Source: Tidjanibacter sp. (GTDB taxonomy: Bacteria; Bacteroidota; Bacteroidia; Bacteroidales; Rikenellaceae). Taken from it: a stretch of 7,043 nucleotides of DNA. The position numbers and the translations under genes were made by a program. Positions 1-7,003 of this stretch are shown here, one piece after another. The notes under the pieces are model-generated. The model had not been told where the DNA came from. It did no database searches and was given only the letters and a program-made list of their open reading frames with translations. The stretch covers positions 1 to 7,043 of the forward strand of contig JAFYRC010000124.1 in NCBI GenBank assembly GCA_017547065.1, given 5' to 3'. Numbering within the stretch: the stretch's first letter is position 1; every line of letters begins with the position of its first letter.

Positions 1-1230
1 ACTACGAGCCGAGCCCGTGGCAAAGTTATTGCTCATCGTGAGCACCACGGTAGGCTTGTAGTATGTTTCGATCAGCCTCGAAGCAACAATACCCACGATA
101 CCCTTCATCCACTGGGGATTGTAGATAACGATACTCTTGTGGCTCTTCATCTCCTCGTTACCCTCGATGATGTCGTGAGCCTCCTGGGTTACATTGCGGT
201 CGATACTCTTACGGTTCTGGTTGAACTCGTCAATCACATCACCACACCTCTCGGCCGCCTGCTCGTCCCTCTCGATGAGCATCTCCACAGCCTTGTGGCC
301 ACCCGAAGGTGCTGCATCGGGATCGTTGGGATCAACCCTCATACGGCCTGCGGCGTTAATCCTCGGACCGATCTTAAAGACAATGTCGTCGATGGTGATA
401 AGGTGGTGGTTGTCGAGCTTACAGATGCGAATCACCGATGCGAGTCCCTTGCGAGGATTCTCGTTGAGCTTACGCAGGCCATAGTAGGCCAAGATACGGT
501 TCTCACCCGTGAGAGGCACGATGTCGGCAGCGGTGCTCACCACAACCAAGTCGAGGAGTTTCTCTACCTCGCTGAAAGGAATACCCTTCTTCTGGGCATA
601 TCCCTGCACGAGTTTGAAGCCCACGCCACAGCCCGACAGTTCGTCGAATGGGTAGTGGCAGTCCTCCCTCTTGGGGTCCAACACAGCCACCGCTGCGGGG
701 ATCTCTTCTCCGGGCAGGTGGTGGTCGCAAATAATGAAATCAATCCCTTTACTTGCAGCATAGGCGACTTTCTCCACGGCCTTAATTCCGCAATCAAGTG
801 CGATAATCAGCCCCACACCCTTACGCTCAGCATAGTCGATACTTGCTATCGACACGCCATATCCCTCCGTGTAACGGTCGGGAATGTAGAAGGTGAGGTT
901 TTTGTGTCCTCGGCTACGCAGGAATGTATACACCAGCGCAACCGCCGTACAGCCGTCTACATCGTAGTCGCCATACACCATGATTTTCTCACCATTGCGT
1001 ACAGCCCTATCGATGCGCTCCACCGCCTTGTCCATATCCTTCATCAGGAATGGATCGTGGAGGTCCGACAGCCTCGGGTTAAAGAACCTTGTGGCCTCTT
1101 CGTAAGTCTCTATGCCTCTTTGTACAAGTAAGTTGGCAAGGACAGGGGGGATATTGAGCTTTGTTGAGAGGTCCCTGACCTTCTCAGGCTCGCCCTGTTC
1201 CTTGATTACCCAACGTTTGTCAATTGGCAT
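1..1230 (-). CDS. recJ: Single-stranded-DNA-specific exonuclease RecJ, C-terminal part cut off by the window edge
   Basis: RecJ degrades single-stranded DNA 5' to 3' in recombinational, mismatch and base-excision repair in the cytoplasm. I translated the minus strand from the ATG at 1228-1230; an in-frame TAA three codons upstream fixes this start. The 410 visible residues carry the DHH-family metal motifs in order: DYDVDG at 88-93, LDCGI at 145-149, CDHH at 168-171 and AADIVPL at 234-240. These are followed by GPRINAAGRM at 288-297 and GIVGIVASRL at 377-386, and the last visible residues, GSARS, match the conserved GSxRS stretch of the DHHA1 domain. Full-length RecJ is usually about 570 residues, so roughly 160, including the OB-fold-like C-terminal region, are missing to the left. 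A Gly/Pro/Asp-rich stretch at about 298-311 looks like a small insertion. The start lies inside the 3' end of lipB, which suggests co-transcription. Identification is secure; sharing of the transcript is inferred. Confidence 0.97.
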   Translation of the reverse strand, partial: MPIDKRWVIKEQGEPEKVRDLSTKLNIPPVLANLLVQRGIETYEEATRFFNPRLSDLHDPFLMKDMDKAVERIDRAVRNGEKIMVYGDYDVDGCTAVALVYTFLRSRGHKNLTFYIPDRYTEGYGVSIASIDYAERKGVGLIIALDCGIKAVEKVAYAASKGIDFIICDHHLPGEEIPAAVAVLDPKREDCHYPFDELSGCGVGFKLVQGYAQKKGIPFSEVEKLLDLVVVSTAADIVPLTGENRILAYYGLRKLNENPRKGLASVIRICKLDNHHLITIDDIVFKIGPRINAAGRMRVDPNDPDAAPSGGHKAVEMLIERDEQAAERCGDVIDEFNQNRKSIDRNVTQEAHDIIEGNEEMKSHKSIVIYNPQWMKGIVGIVASRLIETYYKPTVVLTMSNNFATGSARS

Positions 1231-1913
1231 AATCTTTTAGTATTTATTTTATTAACGTCTAATTTCTCTGCCAAGTGGACCAGAAGTCGCTGCTTCACAA
1301 CCTCCACGTCCACACGCTCTCCGAGTTCGGCCTCCATAGAGGTCGCCGTGCGGTCGGTAAACCCACAAGGGTTGATGTACCCAAAATAGCGCAGATCGGT
1401 GTTCACATTGAGCGCAAAGCCGTGCATTGTGACCCAGCGGGAACTCCTCACTCCAATGGCGCATATCTTGCGCATCGGACGTCCCGGTTCAACAATCCAC
1501 ACCCCTGCGGCACCTTCCACCGTCTGGCACACAATGCCCCACTCGGCCATTGTGTCAATCACAGCACCCTCGATGGCTCCAATGTAGCTCTTCAGCCCGA
1601 TGCCGAGCTGTTCGAGGTCCAAGATTGGGTAGCCCACAATCTGACCGGGGCCGTGGAATGTAATATCACCCCCTCTGTCGATGTGGTAAAACTCCGCACC
1701 AATACTCTTTAAGAACGCTTCCGCAACCAAAAGATTGCTCTCGTGTCCGCTTTTACCAAGCGTATATACGGGTGTGTGCTCCACCAACAACACGGTTTGT
1801 TGTGGTCTGCCTCCACCCACTTTTGTTGCTATGGCGTGGTCGAAGAGCCTTTGTTGCAACTCCCAGCACTCACCGTAGGCCATCGTGCCAACATCAACCA
1901 CATCCAACTCCAT
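1206..1913 (-). CDS. lipB: Octanoyl-[acyl-carrier-protein]:protein N-octanoyltransferase LipB
   Basis: LipB transfers octanoate from octanoyl-ACP to the target lysine of lipoyl domains (E2 subunits, GcvH), the first step of de novo lipoate synthesis in the cytoplasm. With the ATG at 1911-1913 the protein has 235 residues. It shows the substrate-pocket motif RGGDITFHGPGQ at 80-91, the catalytic lysine K149 in RKICAIGVR, the WVTMHGFALNV block at 160-170, and the acyl-accepting cysteine C183 in NPCG, so it should be active. A GTG at 1932-1934 would add seven residues and overlap lipA by 16 bases. I prefer the ATG because it sits 5 bases after the lipA stop, behind a purine-rich AAAGGAATAAAGG tract, and the protein then begins directly with a family-like MELDVVDVG. 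The last residues look like an unconserved lysine/asparagine-rich tail, and the final 25 bases overlap recJ. Its placement directly after lipA makes a complete lipoylation pair. Confidence 0.96.
   Translation of the reverse strand: MELDVVDVGTMAYGECWELQQRLFDHAIATKVGGGRPQQTVLLVEHTPVYTLGKSGHESNLLVAEAFLKSIGAEFYHIDRGGDITFHGPGQIVGYPILDLEQLGIGLKSYIGAIEGAVIDTMAEWGIVCQTVEGAAGVWIVEPGRPMRKICAIGVRSSRWVTMHGFALNVNTDLRYFGYINPCGFTDRTATSMEAELGERVDVEVVKQRLLVHLAEKLDVNKINTKRLCQLTNVG
1231..1255 (-). promoter_or_regulatory. A/T-rich translation leader of recJ inside lipB
   Basis: The 25 bases before the recJ ATG contain almost only A and T on the minus strand (with AATAAAATAAATACTAAAAG at the core), in sharp contrast to the surrounding coding sequence. 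There is no Shine-Dalgarno-like GGAGG. A-rich, unstructured leaders are typical of translation starts in Bacteroidota, so this tract probably marks the recJ start. It encodes the lysine/asparagine-rich tail of LipB at the same time. I see no -33/-7 pair here, so an internal promoter is not supported. Confidence 0.45.
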
Positions 1914-1930
1914 AGCCTTTATTCCTTTTC
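1914..1930 (-). promoter_or_regulatory. Purine-rich ribosome-binding tract for lipB
   Basis: Read on the minus strand this is GAAAAGGAATAAAGGCT, directly before the lipB ATG and running through the lipA stop codon TAA. Two AAGG-type purine clusters lie about 3 and 10 bases from the ATG. This favours the ATG at 1913 over the upstream GTG at 1934 and implies that ribosomes finishing lipA reinitiate on lipB. The function is inferred from position and composition. Confidence 0.5.
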
Positions 1931-2845
1931 GCACTCACGCTCCACAGCGTTGGTGCCATCGTTCCTGTTTCCCACACAAGCTCCCACAGCCTCGTCTGCC
2001 AAGTAGGACGACCTCACGAGCGGGGCACTTGCCACATACTTGAAGCCCATTTCCAGAGCCTCGCGTTTCCACTCGTCGAACTCCTCGGGCGACACATACC
2101 TCTCCACAGGGAGGTGCTTGGCCGTTGGGCGGAGGTATTGTCCGAGCGTCACAATCTCTACACCCGCCTCTCGCAAGTCGCGGAGCGCCTCCACCACCTC
2201 CTCGTGGCTCTCGCCAAGGCCCACCATCAGGCCACTCTTGGCAGGAATACCACTCTCGGCAATGCGAGCCAGCGTGTGGAGCGAAGTGTCGTACTGCGCC
2301 TTGGAACGCACCTGCGGAGTGATCCTGCGGATGGTTTCCAGGTTGTGGCCCGCGATGTGTGGTCCAGCACTCATCACAAGATCCACAAGCTCGTCCCTGC
2401 CGTCAAAATCGGGCAGGAGCACCTCTACTGTTGTGTTTGGATTAATAGCTTTTACCGCCTCAATGGTCTGTCGCCAATGTTCGGCGCCACCATCGGGAAG
2501 GTCATCCCTGTCCACAGATGTAATGACAGCGTGTCGGAGTCCCATCAGACGGATGGACTCTGCAACCCTTTGGGGTTCGCTCGGTTCGATAGGCAAAGGT
2601 CGTCCCGTTGGTGTCGCACAGAACTTACAGCCCCTTGTGCAAATGCCGCCCAAGATCATGAATGTTGCAGTCTTTCTGCTCCAACACTCGGCCTTATTAG
2701 GGCACTTACCACTACTACAAATTGTGTGCAACCCGTGAGCTTCCACGATGTGTGCAACCTCGGCAAAACCAGCCCCATCGTGGAGCTTGATTTTGAGCCA
2801 TTCGGGTTTGACTTGTCGCCTTATCTTGTCATTCAGAACAGGCAT
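1919..2845 (-). CDS. lipA: Lipoyl synthase LipA (radical SAM)
   Basis: LipA inserts sulfur at C6 and C8 of protein-bound octanoate, finishing the lipoyl cofactor. It uses one [4Fe-4S] cluster to cleave S-adenosylmethionine and a second, auxiliary cluster that is sacrificed as the sulfur donor. In the 308-residue product the auxiliary-cluster motif CX4CX5C is C43, C48 and C54; the radical SAM motif CX3CX2C is C69, C73 and C76; and the C-terminal RSSY, whose serine ligates the auxiliary cluster, is at 278-281. All key residues are present and the length is normal for the family. I chose the ATG at 2843-2845. A TTG one codon earlier is possible but unnecessary, and an in-frame TAG lies just upstream. 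It is the first gene of the lipA-lipB-recJ unit, with a consensus promoter about 30 bases upstream. The last residues (AVERECEKE) overlap the purine-rich tract serving lipB, so translation of the two is probably coupled. Confidence 0.98.
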   Translation of the reverse strand: MPVLNDKIRRQVKPEWLKIKLHDGAGFAEVAHIVEAHGLHTICSSGKCPNKAECWSRKTATFMILGGICTRGCKFCATPTGRPLPIEPSEPQRVAESIRLMGLRHAVITSVDRDDLPDGGAEHWRQTIEAVKAINPNTTVEVLLPDFDGRDELVDLVMSAGPHIAGHNLETIRRITPQVRSKAQYDTSLHTLARIAESGIPAKSGLMVGLGESHEEVVEALRDLREAGVEIVTLGQYLRPTAKHLPVERYVSPEEFDEWKREALEMGFKYVASAPLVRSSYLADEAVGACVGNRNDGTNAVERECEKE

Positions 2846-2872
2846 CAATAAATACTACTTTTCCAATTAGCG

Positions 2873-2904
2873 CAAAAGTAAGCATTTGGTTTGGAAAATC
2901 CAAA
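2873..2904 (-). promoter_or_regulatory. Bacteroidota-type promoter of the lipA-lipB-recJ operon
   Basis: On the minus strand a -33 box TTTG (complement of 2901-2904) is followed after 20 bases by TACTTTTG (complement of 2873-2880), an exact match to the -7 consensus TAnnTTTG used by the primary sigma factor of Bacteroidota. The spacing is within the usual 19-21 bases. Transcription should begin near 2866-2868, giving a short leader of about 20-25 bases before the lipA ATG. The elements are seen directly; activity is inferred. Confidence 0.82.
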
Positions 2905-2906
2905 CC
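2888..2906. repeat. Inverted repeat (7-bp arms, 5-bp spacer) across the lip promoter, possible operator
   Basis: GGTTTGG, then AAAAT, then CCAAACC form a perfect inverted repeat. It contains the -33 TTTG in one arm and fills part of the spacer between the -33 and -7 boxes. It lies upstream of the expected transcription start, so it would act as DNA rather than as an RNA hairpin. A dimeric repressor bound here would block RNA polymerase. I do not recognise the site as that of a known regulator. Confidence 0.5.
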
Positions 2907-2943
2907 CTACGGCAACTATTTAACTCCTCACCAAAAACCACAC

Positions 2944-2981
2944 AAAAAAATGTAGGCCCCCTTTCGGATACCTACATTTTT
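2944..2981 (-). terminator. Rho-independent terminator of the HTCS gene (symmetric, possibly bidirectional)
   Basis: Arms AAAAATGTAGG (2946-2956) and CCTACATTTTT (2971-2981) pair over 11 bp around a 14-base loop. Read on the minus strand the core stem GTAGG/CCTAC is followed by ATTTTTTTG, a clear T-run, 54-91 bases after the HTCS stop codon. The A/T ends of the arms give a T-run in both directions, so it could also stop plus-strand transcription. It separates the HTCS transcript from the lip operon. Confidence 0.8.
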
Positions 2982-2987
2982 CACTCC

Positions 2988-3004
2988 CCTATGCAATGCA
3001 TAGG
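2988..3004. repeat. Perfect 17-bp palindrome in the HTCS 3' untranslated region
   Basis: CCTATGCA, one central A, then TGCATAGG: 8-bp arms with no mismatch, about 30 bases past the HTCS stop codon and just before the terminator hairpin. In RNA it could form a 7-bp stem with a 3-base loop, but no T-run follows, so it is not itself a terminator. A weaker hairpin, GGGC-CAACA-GCCC, lies at 3011-3023, between this palindrome and the stop codon. The function is unknown. Confidence 0.55.
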
Positions 3005-3034
3005 TTCACTGGGCCAACAGCCCTATTCCCACCC

Positions 3035-6000
3035 CTACTCCTCCTGTTTGGAGAAGGTCTTTTTGAACGATGCGGGGGTTTCGCCAAAGAGCTCTTTGAA
3101 GAGCTTGATGAAGTAGCTCGGCGAACTAAATCCGACCATATAGGACACCTCACCAACCGACAGTGCCGGATCGCTCTTCATAATGTCCAGTGACTTCTTC
3201 AATCTCACATTGGTCATAAACTTATTGGGCGTCTGGCCGGTAATACCTTTCAGCTTCATAAAGAACGATGTACGACCCATTGCCATCTCCCTTGCGAACT
3301 CGCCAATGTCGAAATCAGCGTCGGCGATGTGATCGTTCATAATCTTCATAACCGAATCGAGGAACTGTTTGTCGACGGTGTTATCACCCGCAAGCTCCTC
3401 CGAATTCATCGACTGGGAGTACATAAACACCCTCTGTTGTTGCAGGCGGCTATTGACAAGGTTGTTACACTTGGTGACCAAAATCTTCGAGTTGAACGGT
3501 TTTGCGATGTAGTCGTCCGCACCATTACGCACGCTCTCCAACTCCGACTCTACCGTAATCTTGGCCGTGAGAATTACAAAGCGTATGTGACTGGTTTCCA
3601 CATTGTTCTTCACCCTACGGCACAACTCCAAGCCATCCACATTGGGCATCATCAGGTCGCTCACAATGATGTCGGGAGTGTAGTACTCCAACTTTTGAAG
3701 GGCCTCCTCACCATCGCTTGCCGTGGCAATCTTGTAGAACGGATCAAAGAGCTCGGTGAGGTATTGCCTCAACTCGTTGTTATCCTCCACAATTAGCATC
3801 TTCGCACCGCGCGAACCTGCATCCTCCTGCGAGCGGATGATGTCATCCACAAACTTCTTATCCATCAACCTATTGGCCTCAATGGTGCGGTTATCCTCAT
3901 CCACCAACTCACACTTCTGCTCCTCGGCGATGTGGGCGTCGCCCTTGGGAAGCGTTACCGTAAAGGTTGCACCCTCACCCTTGGCACTCGCCACATTGAT
4001 TGTACCTCCGTGGGCCGAAACAATACCCTGAGTAATAGCCAATCCAAGGCCCGTACCAAGAGCCGTAGCCTTGTCGTCGGGCACCTGCGAGAAGGGCTCG
4101 AAAATGCTCTGGTGGAACTCCGGATCGATACCATCGCCCGTGTCGCGCACAGCAATCACAACACTCTCCTCATTCTGGCTCAACACGAGCTTAATCTTGT
4201 CACCCTCGTGGGTGTGCTTGAAGGCATTGGAGAGAAGGTTATTGAGCACCTTGTCCAGCTGCACCGGGTCATACCACAGTTTGAGCGAGAGCACATCGGT
4301 CTGGTTGAGGAACTCAAACTTAATCTTGCGCTGCACGGCATACTCCCTAAACGAGATGGCCGTCTTTTCCAACATTGCCACAATGTCGCCATTGCAGAAA
4401 CGCATACGCTCAATCATCCTCTCCCTCTTCTTGAAGTCCAGCAACTCGTCAATCAACCTATTAACATTCCTCAGGTTGTCCTGCATGCTGCTCACCTTGC
4501 GGTAGACCGAAGGGGGCACGCCCTGTTGGGCCAAAATCGACTCCAACTGGCTATTGATGAGAGTCACGGGAGTGCGGATCTCGTGGGATACGTATGTAAA
4601 GAACTGCAACTTGTTGTCGTTGAGCTCCTGAATTTTCTTCTTCTCGAGCTTCTCATATTCAAGCGAAGCTTTCAGTTTAACCCTGCTGGAATAGAACTTA
4701 AAGTAGACTCCCGCCAGTGTCAAAACCAACGCAAACAACAGCAGCAGGAACCACCAAGTGGCATAGAAAGGAGGCACCACAACCACACTCAACTCCCTCT
4801 CTGCCAGCACTTCGGAAGTCTGATTATCCACACGGCGCACCTTGAGAACATAGTTCTTACCGGGCAGGTTGGAGTAGGTAATGGGCTTGTTCCAATCGCC
4901 AACAATCCACTCCTCATCAAAGCCCTCCAATTTATACTCCAAGCGCGACACAGCGTCGGGAATATTTTCAAGAGTTGTGCACTCCACCGACCAAATCGAA
5001 TGGTCCCTATCGAGGCGAATTCTGTCCTGATAGAACAGCGATTTGGAGAGAATGCCGTTCTCGTCGCCCGGCTTCACAGCCACATTGTCCACCCTCAAAT
5101 CGACAAACCAAATAGCCTGCGAGCCCTTCCTACGCACCAAATCCTGCTCGTAGAACGACACCATATCGCGGTGTCCGGAGAGGTAGATAACGTTGTTGGA
5201 GGCAACAAACAGACCATAGGTTGCCACATCCGGGAGGGGGTATCCACTCTTCTTGTCGTAGGTGTAGAAGGCGTTGTTTTCGAGGTCGTATTTCACCAAA
5301 CCACCAATGGTAGAGAGCAACAAATAGCCGCTCTCAGTCTGGTCAATATCAATGATATAGCCGCTTGGCAACTGACCATTCTCGTCATAGATACGCACAA
5401 AATTTCCACCCTCAGGCTCATAGCGTAGCAGGCCGACACCCGAGGTGCCAAGCCAAATATTTCCGCTCCTATCCTCAAAGAGTTTCACAGCGTGGGCACT
5501 ACCCATCTCCGGAATTGCATCGGGCACTCGGAATTCGGTGCGCTCACCCGTTGCCAGGTTGCACTTCACAACACCCGCCGACACCGACACCCAGCAATTA
5601 CCCTTGCTATCGACCATCACATCCGATGCGTGGCCATTGCCGATGTTCAATTTGGGCTCCTCGCGCCAGCCACCATTGTGTTTGTTCATAATGAGCAGGC
5701 CGGTGTGGTGAGCCAAAATAAGCGAATCGGCACCCAAGGGAATAATCTGTCGGATGTGGTTATTCGGCAGCGAACGGGAGTTGTTTTCAACGTGTTTGAA
5801 CTGCTTAACAACGTTACCCCTGCGATCCAACCTCACAATACCACCGCGCAGCGTACCAACCCAAAGGTCACCGCTTGCCGAGTCGATGTAGAGCGAAGTG
5901 ATTCCGCTCTCCTCAAACACACCCCTACGAATCAGTTCAACCTTATCCGTTATGGGATTGTATTTTACGAGCGGCGACGACTCCGAGCCAATCCACAGAT

Positions 6001-7003
6001 CGCCCTCGTTATCCTCGACAATACTACCGAAGAAATCGTGCTTCTTGTAGCGGTCTACCTCGCGGTTGTACACAAACACACCACCGTGGTAGGTACCCAC
6101 CCAAATCAGGCCACTGCTGTCGCAGAATACCTGCCAAACCGAGGACACACCCAGCGCACCCTCTTCGTCATCCACGCGTCTAATTTGGCCCGTTTCCGGA
6201 GTAAGTTCGCACAAGCCCTTGAAGGTGCCCACCCAGAGGTGTCCGAGCTCGTCCTCACACACGCTACGAACAAAATTATCCGGCAAACTATTCTCGCTCT
6301 TGGAGGTCACATAGTTCACAATCTTGGAGTTGTTGGCATAGCAATAGAGGCCGTTGTGGCGTGTCGAGATCCAAATGTTGTGTTTGGAATCCTCGAAGAT
6401 TTGCGAAATATTGTTTGAGCCAAACATCGAGGTGGCCTTGCGATTGGCGTCGATGAACATCACGCCGTGCGCCTCCGTACCAACAGCAAGTCGGCCATCG
6501 GAGAGCTCTCGCATGGCTGTCACTCTCACACCCTGGGGCAAACTATAGAAAGACTCCAACTCGCCCTCCTTGTTAAGAGTCCAAATCTGCTGGTAGCCTG
6601 CCACCCAAAGGGTTTCGTTGTTGTAGCAAATTGTCCTCACGCCTCTGTTGCGTATGGTACGAAACTTCTCGGTTGCCATATCAAACTCGCTGAGGGCATA
6701 CTTGCTAACCACCCAAATCTTACCATTGCGGTTGCCACAGATGGTCCTCACGTTGTTGTTGTACAGCGAGGTGGAGTCGCCCACAATGGGCTTGAAGACC
6801 TCCATCGAGCGACCATTGTAGCGGTTCAGTCCGTCGTTGGTGCAAACCCACACCACACCAAACTCGTCCTGATAGATTGGGCCCACGCAGAGGCTCGACA
6901 ATCCATCCTCAATGGAGAGGTGCATAAAGTGCGTAAGTCCCTTGGCCTCCACTCTCAGAAGACCACACAGAACAAACAAAATCACCAACAAACGTCTTTT
7001 CAT
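3035..7003 (-). CDS. Hybrid two-component system regulator (HTCS): periplasmic double propeller, histidine kinase, receiver and AraC-type DNA-binding domain
   Basis: This inner-membrane protein should sense a periplasmic ligand, phosphorylate its own receiver and switch on target genes. The 1322 residues from the ATG at 7001-7003 begin with a signal peptide (1-20, likely cut after VEA). Fourteen Reg_prop-type blade motifs (such as IWVGT, LWVGT and IWLGT) follow between about 47 and 619, enough for two seven-bladed propellers. Blades 4 and 10 are degenerate and lack the tryptophan. Next come a Y_Y_Y domain (about 655-742, YKLEGFDEEW at 690-699), a membrane segment (750-771) and a short charged helix. 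The kinase has H807 in SHEIRTP, N926, DTGDGI at 954-959, the F-box at 967-973 and GTGLGLAI at 983-990. The receiver (about 1068-1180) has E1073/D1074, phosphoacceptor D1116, T1146 and K1168. An AraC HTH domain fills about 1211-1318. Everything needed for phosphorelay is intact. Relatives mostly sense glycan fragments and control polysaccharide utilisation loci; the ligand and targets cannot be read here. A TTG four codons earlier is a less likely start. Confidence 0.95.
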   Translation of the reverse strand: MKRRLLVILFVLCGLLRVEAKGLTHFMHLSIEDGLSSLCVGPIYQDEFGVVWVCTNDGLNRYNGRSMEVFKPIVGDSTSLYNNNVRTICGNRNGKIWVVSKYALSEFDMATEKFRTIRNRGVRTICYNNETLWVAGYQQIWTLNKEGELESFYSLPQGVRVTAMRELSDGRLAVGTEAHGVMFIDANRKATSMFGSNNISQIFEDSKHNIWISTRHNGLYCYANNSKIVNYVTSKSENSLPDNFVRSVCEDELGHLWVGTFKGLCELTPETGQIRRVDDEEGALGVSSVWQVFCDSSGLIWVGTYHGGVFVYNREVDRYKKHDFFGSIVEDNEGDLWIGSESSPLVKYNPITDKVELIRRGVFEESGITSLYIDSASGDLWVGTLRGGIVRLDRRGNVVKQFKHVENNSRSLPNNHIRQIIPLGADSLILAHHTGLLIMNKHNGGWREEPKLNIGNGHASDVMVDSKGNCWVSVSAGVVKCNLATGERTEFRVPDAIPEMGSAHAVKLFEDRSGNIWLGTSGVGLLRYEPEGGNFVRIYDENGQLPSGYIIDIDQTESGYLLLSTIGGLVKYDLENNAFYTYDKKSGYPLPDVATYGLFVASNNVIYLSGHRDMVSFYEQDLVRRKGSQAIWFVDLRVDNVAVKPGDENGILSKSLFYQDRIRLDRDHSIWSVECTTLENIPDAVSRLEYKLEGFDEEWIVGDWNKPITYSNLPGKNYVLKVRRVDNQTSEVLAERELSVVVVPPFYATWWFLLLLFALVLTLAGVYFKFYSSRVKLKASLEYEKLEKKKIQELNDNKLQFFTYVSHEIRTPVTLINSQLESILAQQGVPPSVYRKVSSMQDNLRNVNRLIDELLDFKKRERMIERMRFCNGDIVAMLEKTAISFREYAVQRKIKFEFLNQTDVLSLKLWYDPVQLDKVLNNLLSNAFKHTHEGDKIKLVLSQNEESVVIAVRDTGDGIDPEFHQSIFEPFSQVPDDKATALGTGLGLAITQGIVSAHGGTINVASAKGEGATFTVTLPKGDAHIAEEQKCELVDEDNRTIEANRLMDKKFVDDIIRSQEDAGSRGAKMLIVEDNNELRQYLTELFDPFYKIATASDGEEALQKLEYYTPDIIVSDLMMPNVDGLELCRRVKNNVETSHIRFVILTAKITVESELESVRNGADDYIAKPFNSKILVTKCNNLVNSRLQQQRVFMYSQSMNSEELAGDNTVDKQFLDSVMKIMNDHIADADFDIGEFAREMAMGRTSFFMKLKGITGQTPNKFMTNVRLKKSLDIMKSDPALSVGEVSYMVGFSSPSYFIKLFKELFGETPASFKKTFSKQEE

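Noticed and set aside
139..1131. 330-codon open frame on the plus strand
   Set aside because: The minus strand over the same stretch translates to RecJ with all DHH motifs in order; the plus frame is its in-register shadow.
1231..1255. Possible internal promoter for recJ in the A/T-rich island
   Set aside because: No TAnnTTTG box and no correctly spaced TTTG occur on the minus strand; the tract is better explained as a translation leader.
2114..2851. 245-codon open frame on the plus strand, spanning most of lipA
   Set aside because: It is the in-register shadow of lipA, whose cysteine motifs and RSSY are all on the minus strand. It has no promoter or leader of its own.
2846..2880. Riboswitch or attenuator ahead of lipA
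   Set aside because: The predicted start near 2867 leaves only some 20-25 bases of leader, too short for a structured regulatory RNA.
2886..3116. 76-codon open frame on the plus strand across the intergenic region
   Set aside because: It runs through the lip promoter, the terminator hairpin and the palindrome and into the HTCS 3' end. No family resemblance or leader is visible, so it looks like a chance frame.
3932..5428. 498-codon open frame on the plus strand, antisense to the HTCS gene
   Set aside because: It is in register with the sense codons and its translation is rich in His, Gln, Leu and Asn without any recognisable domain, while the minus strand encodes a complete Y_Y_Y/kinase region. 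The open frame follows from scarce TTA, CTA and TCA codons.
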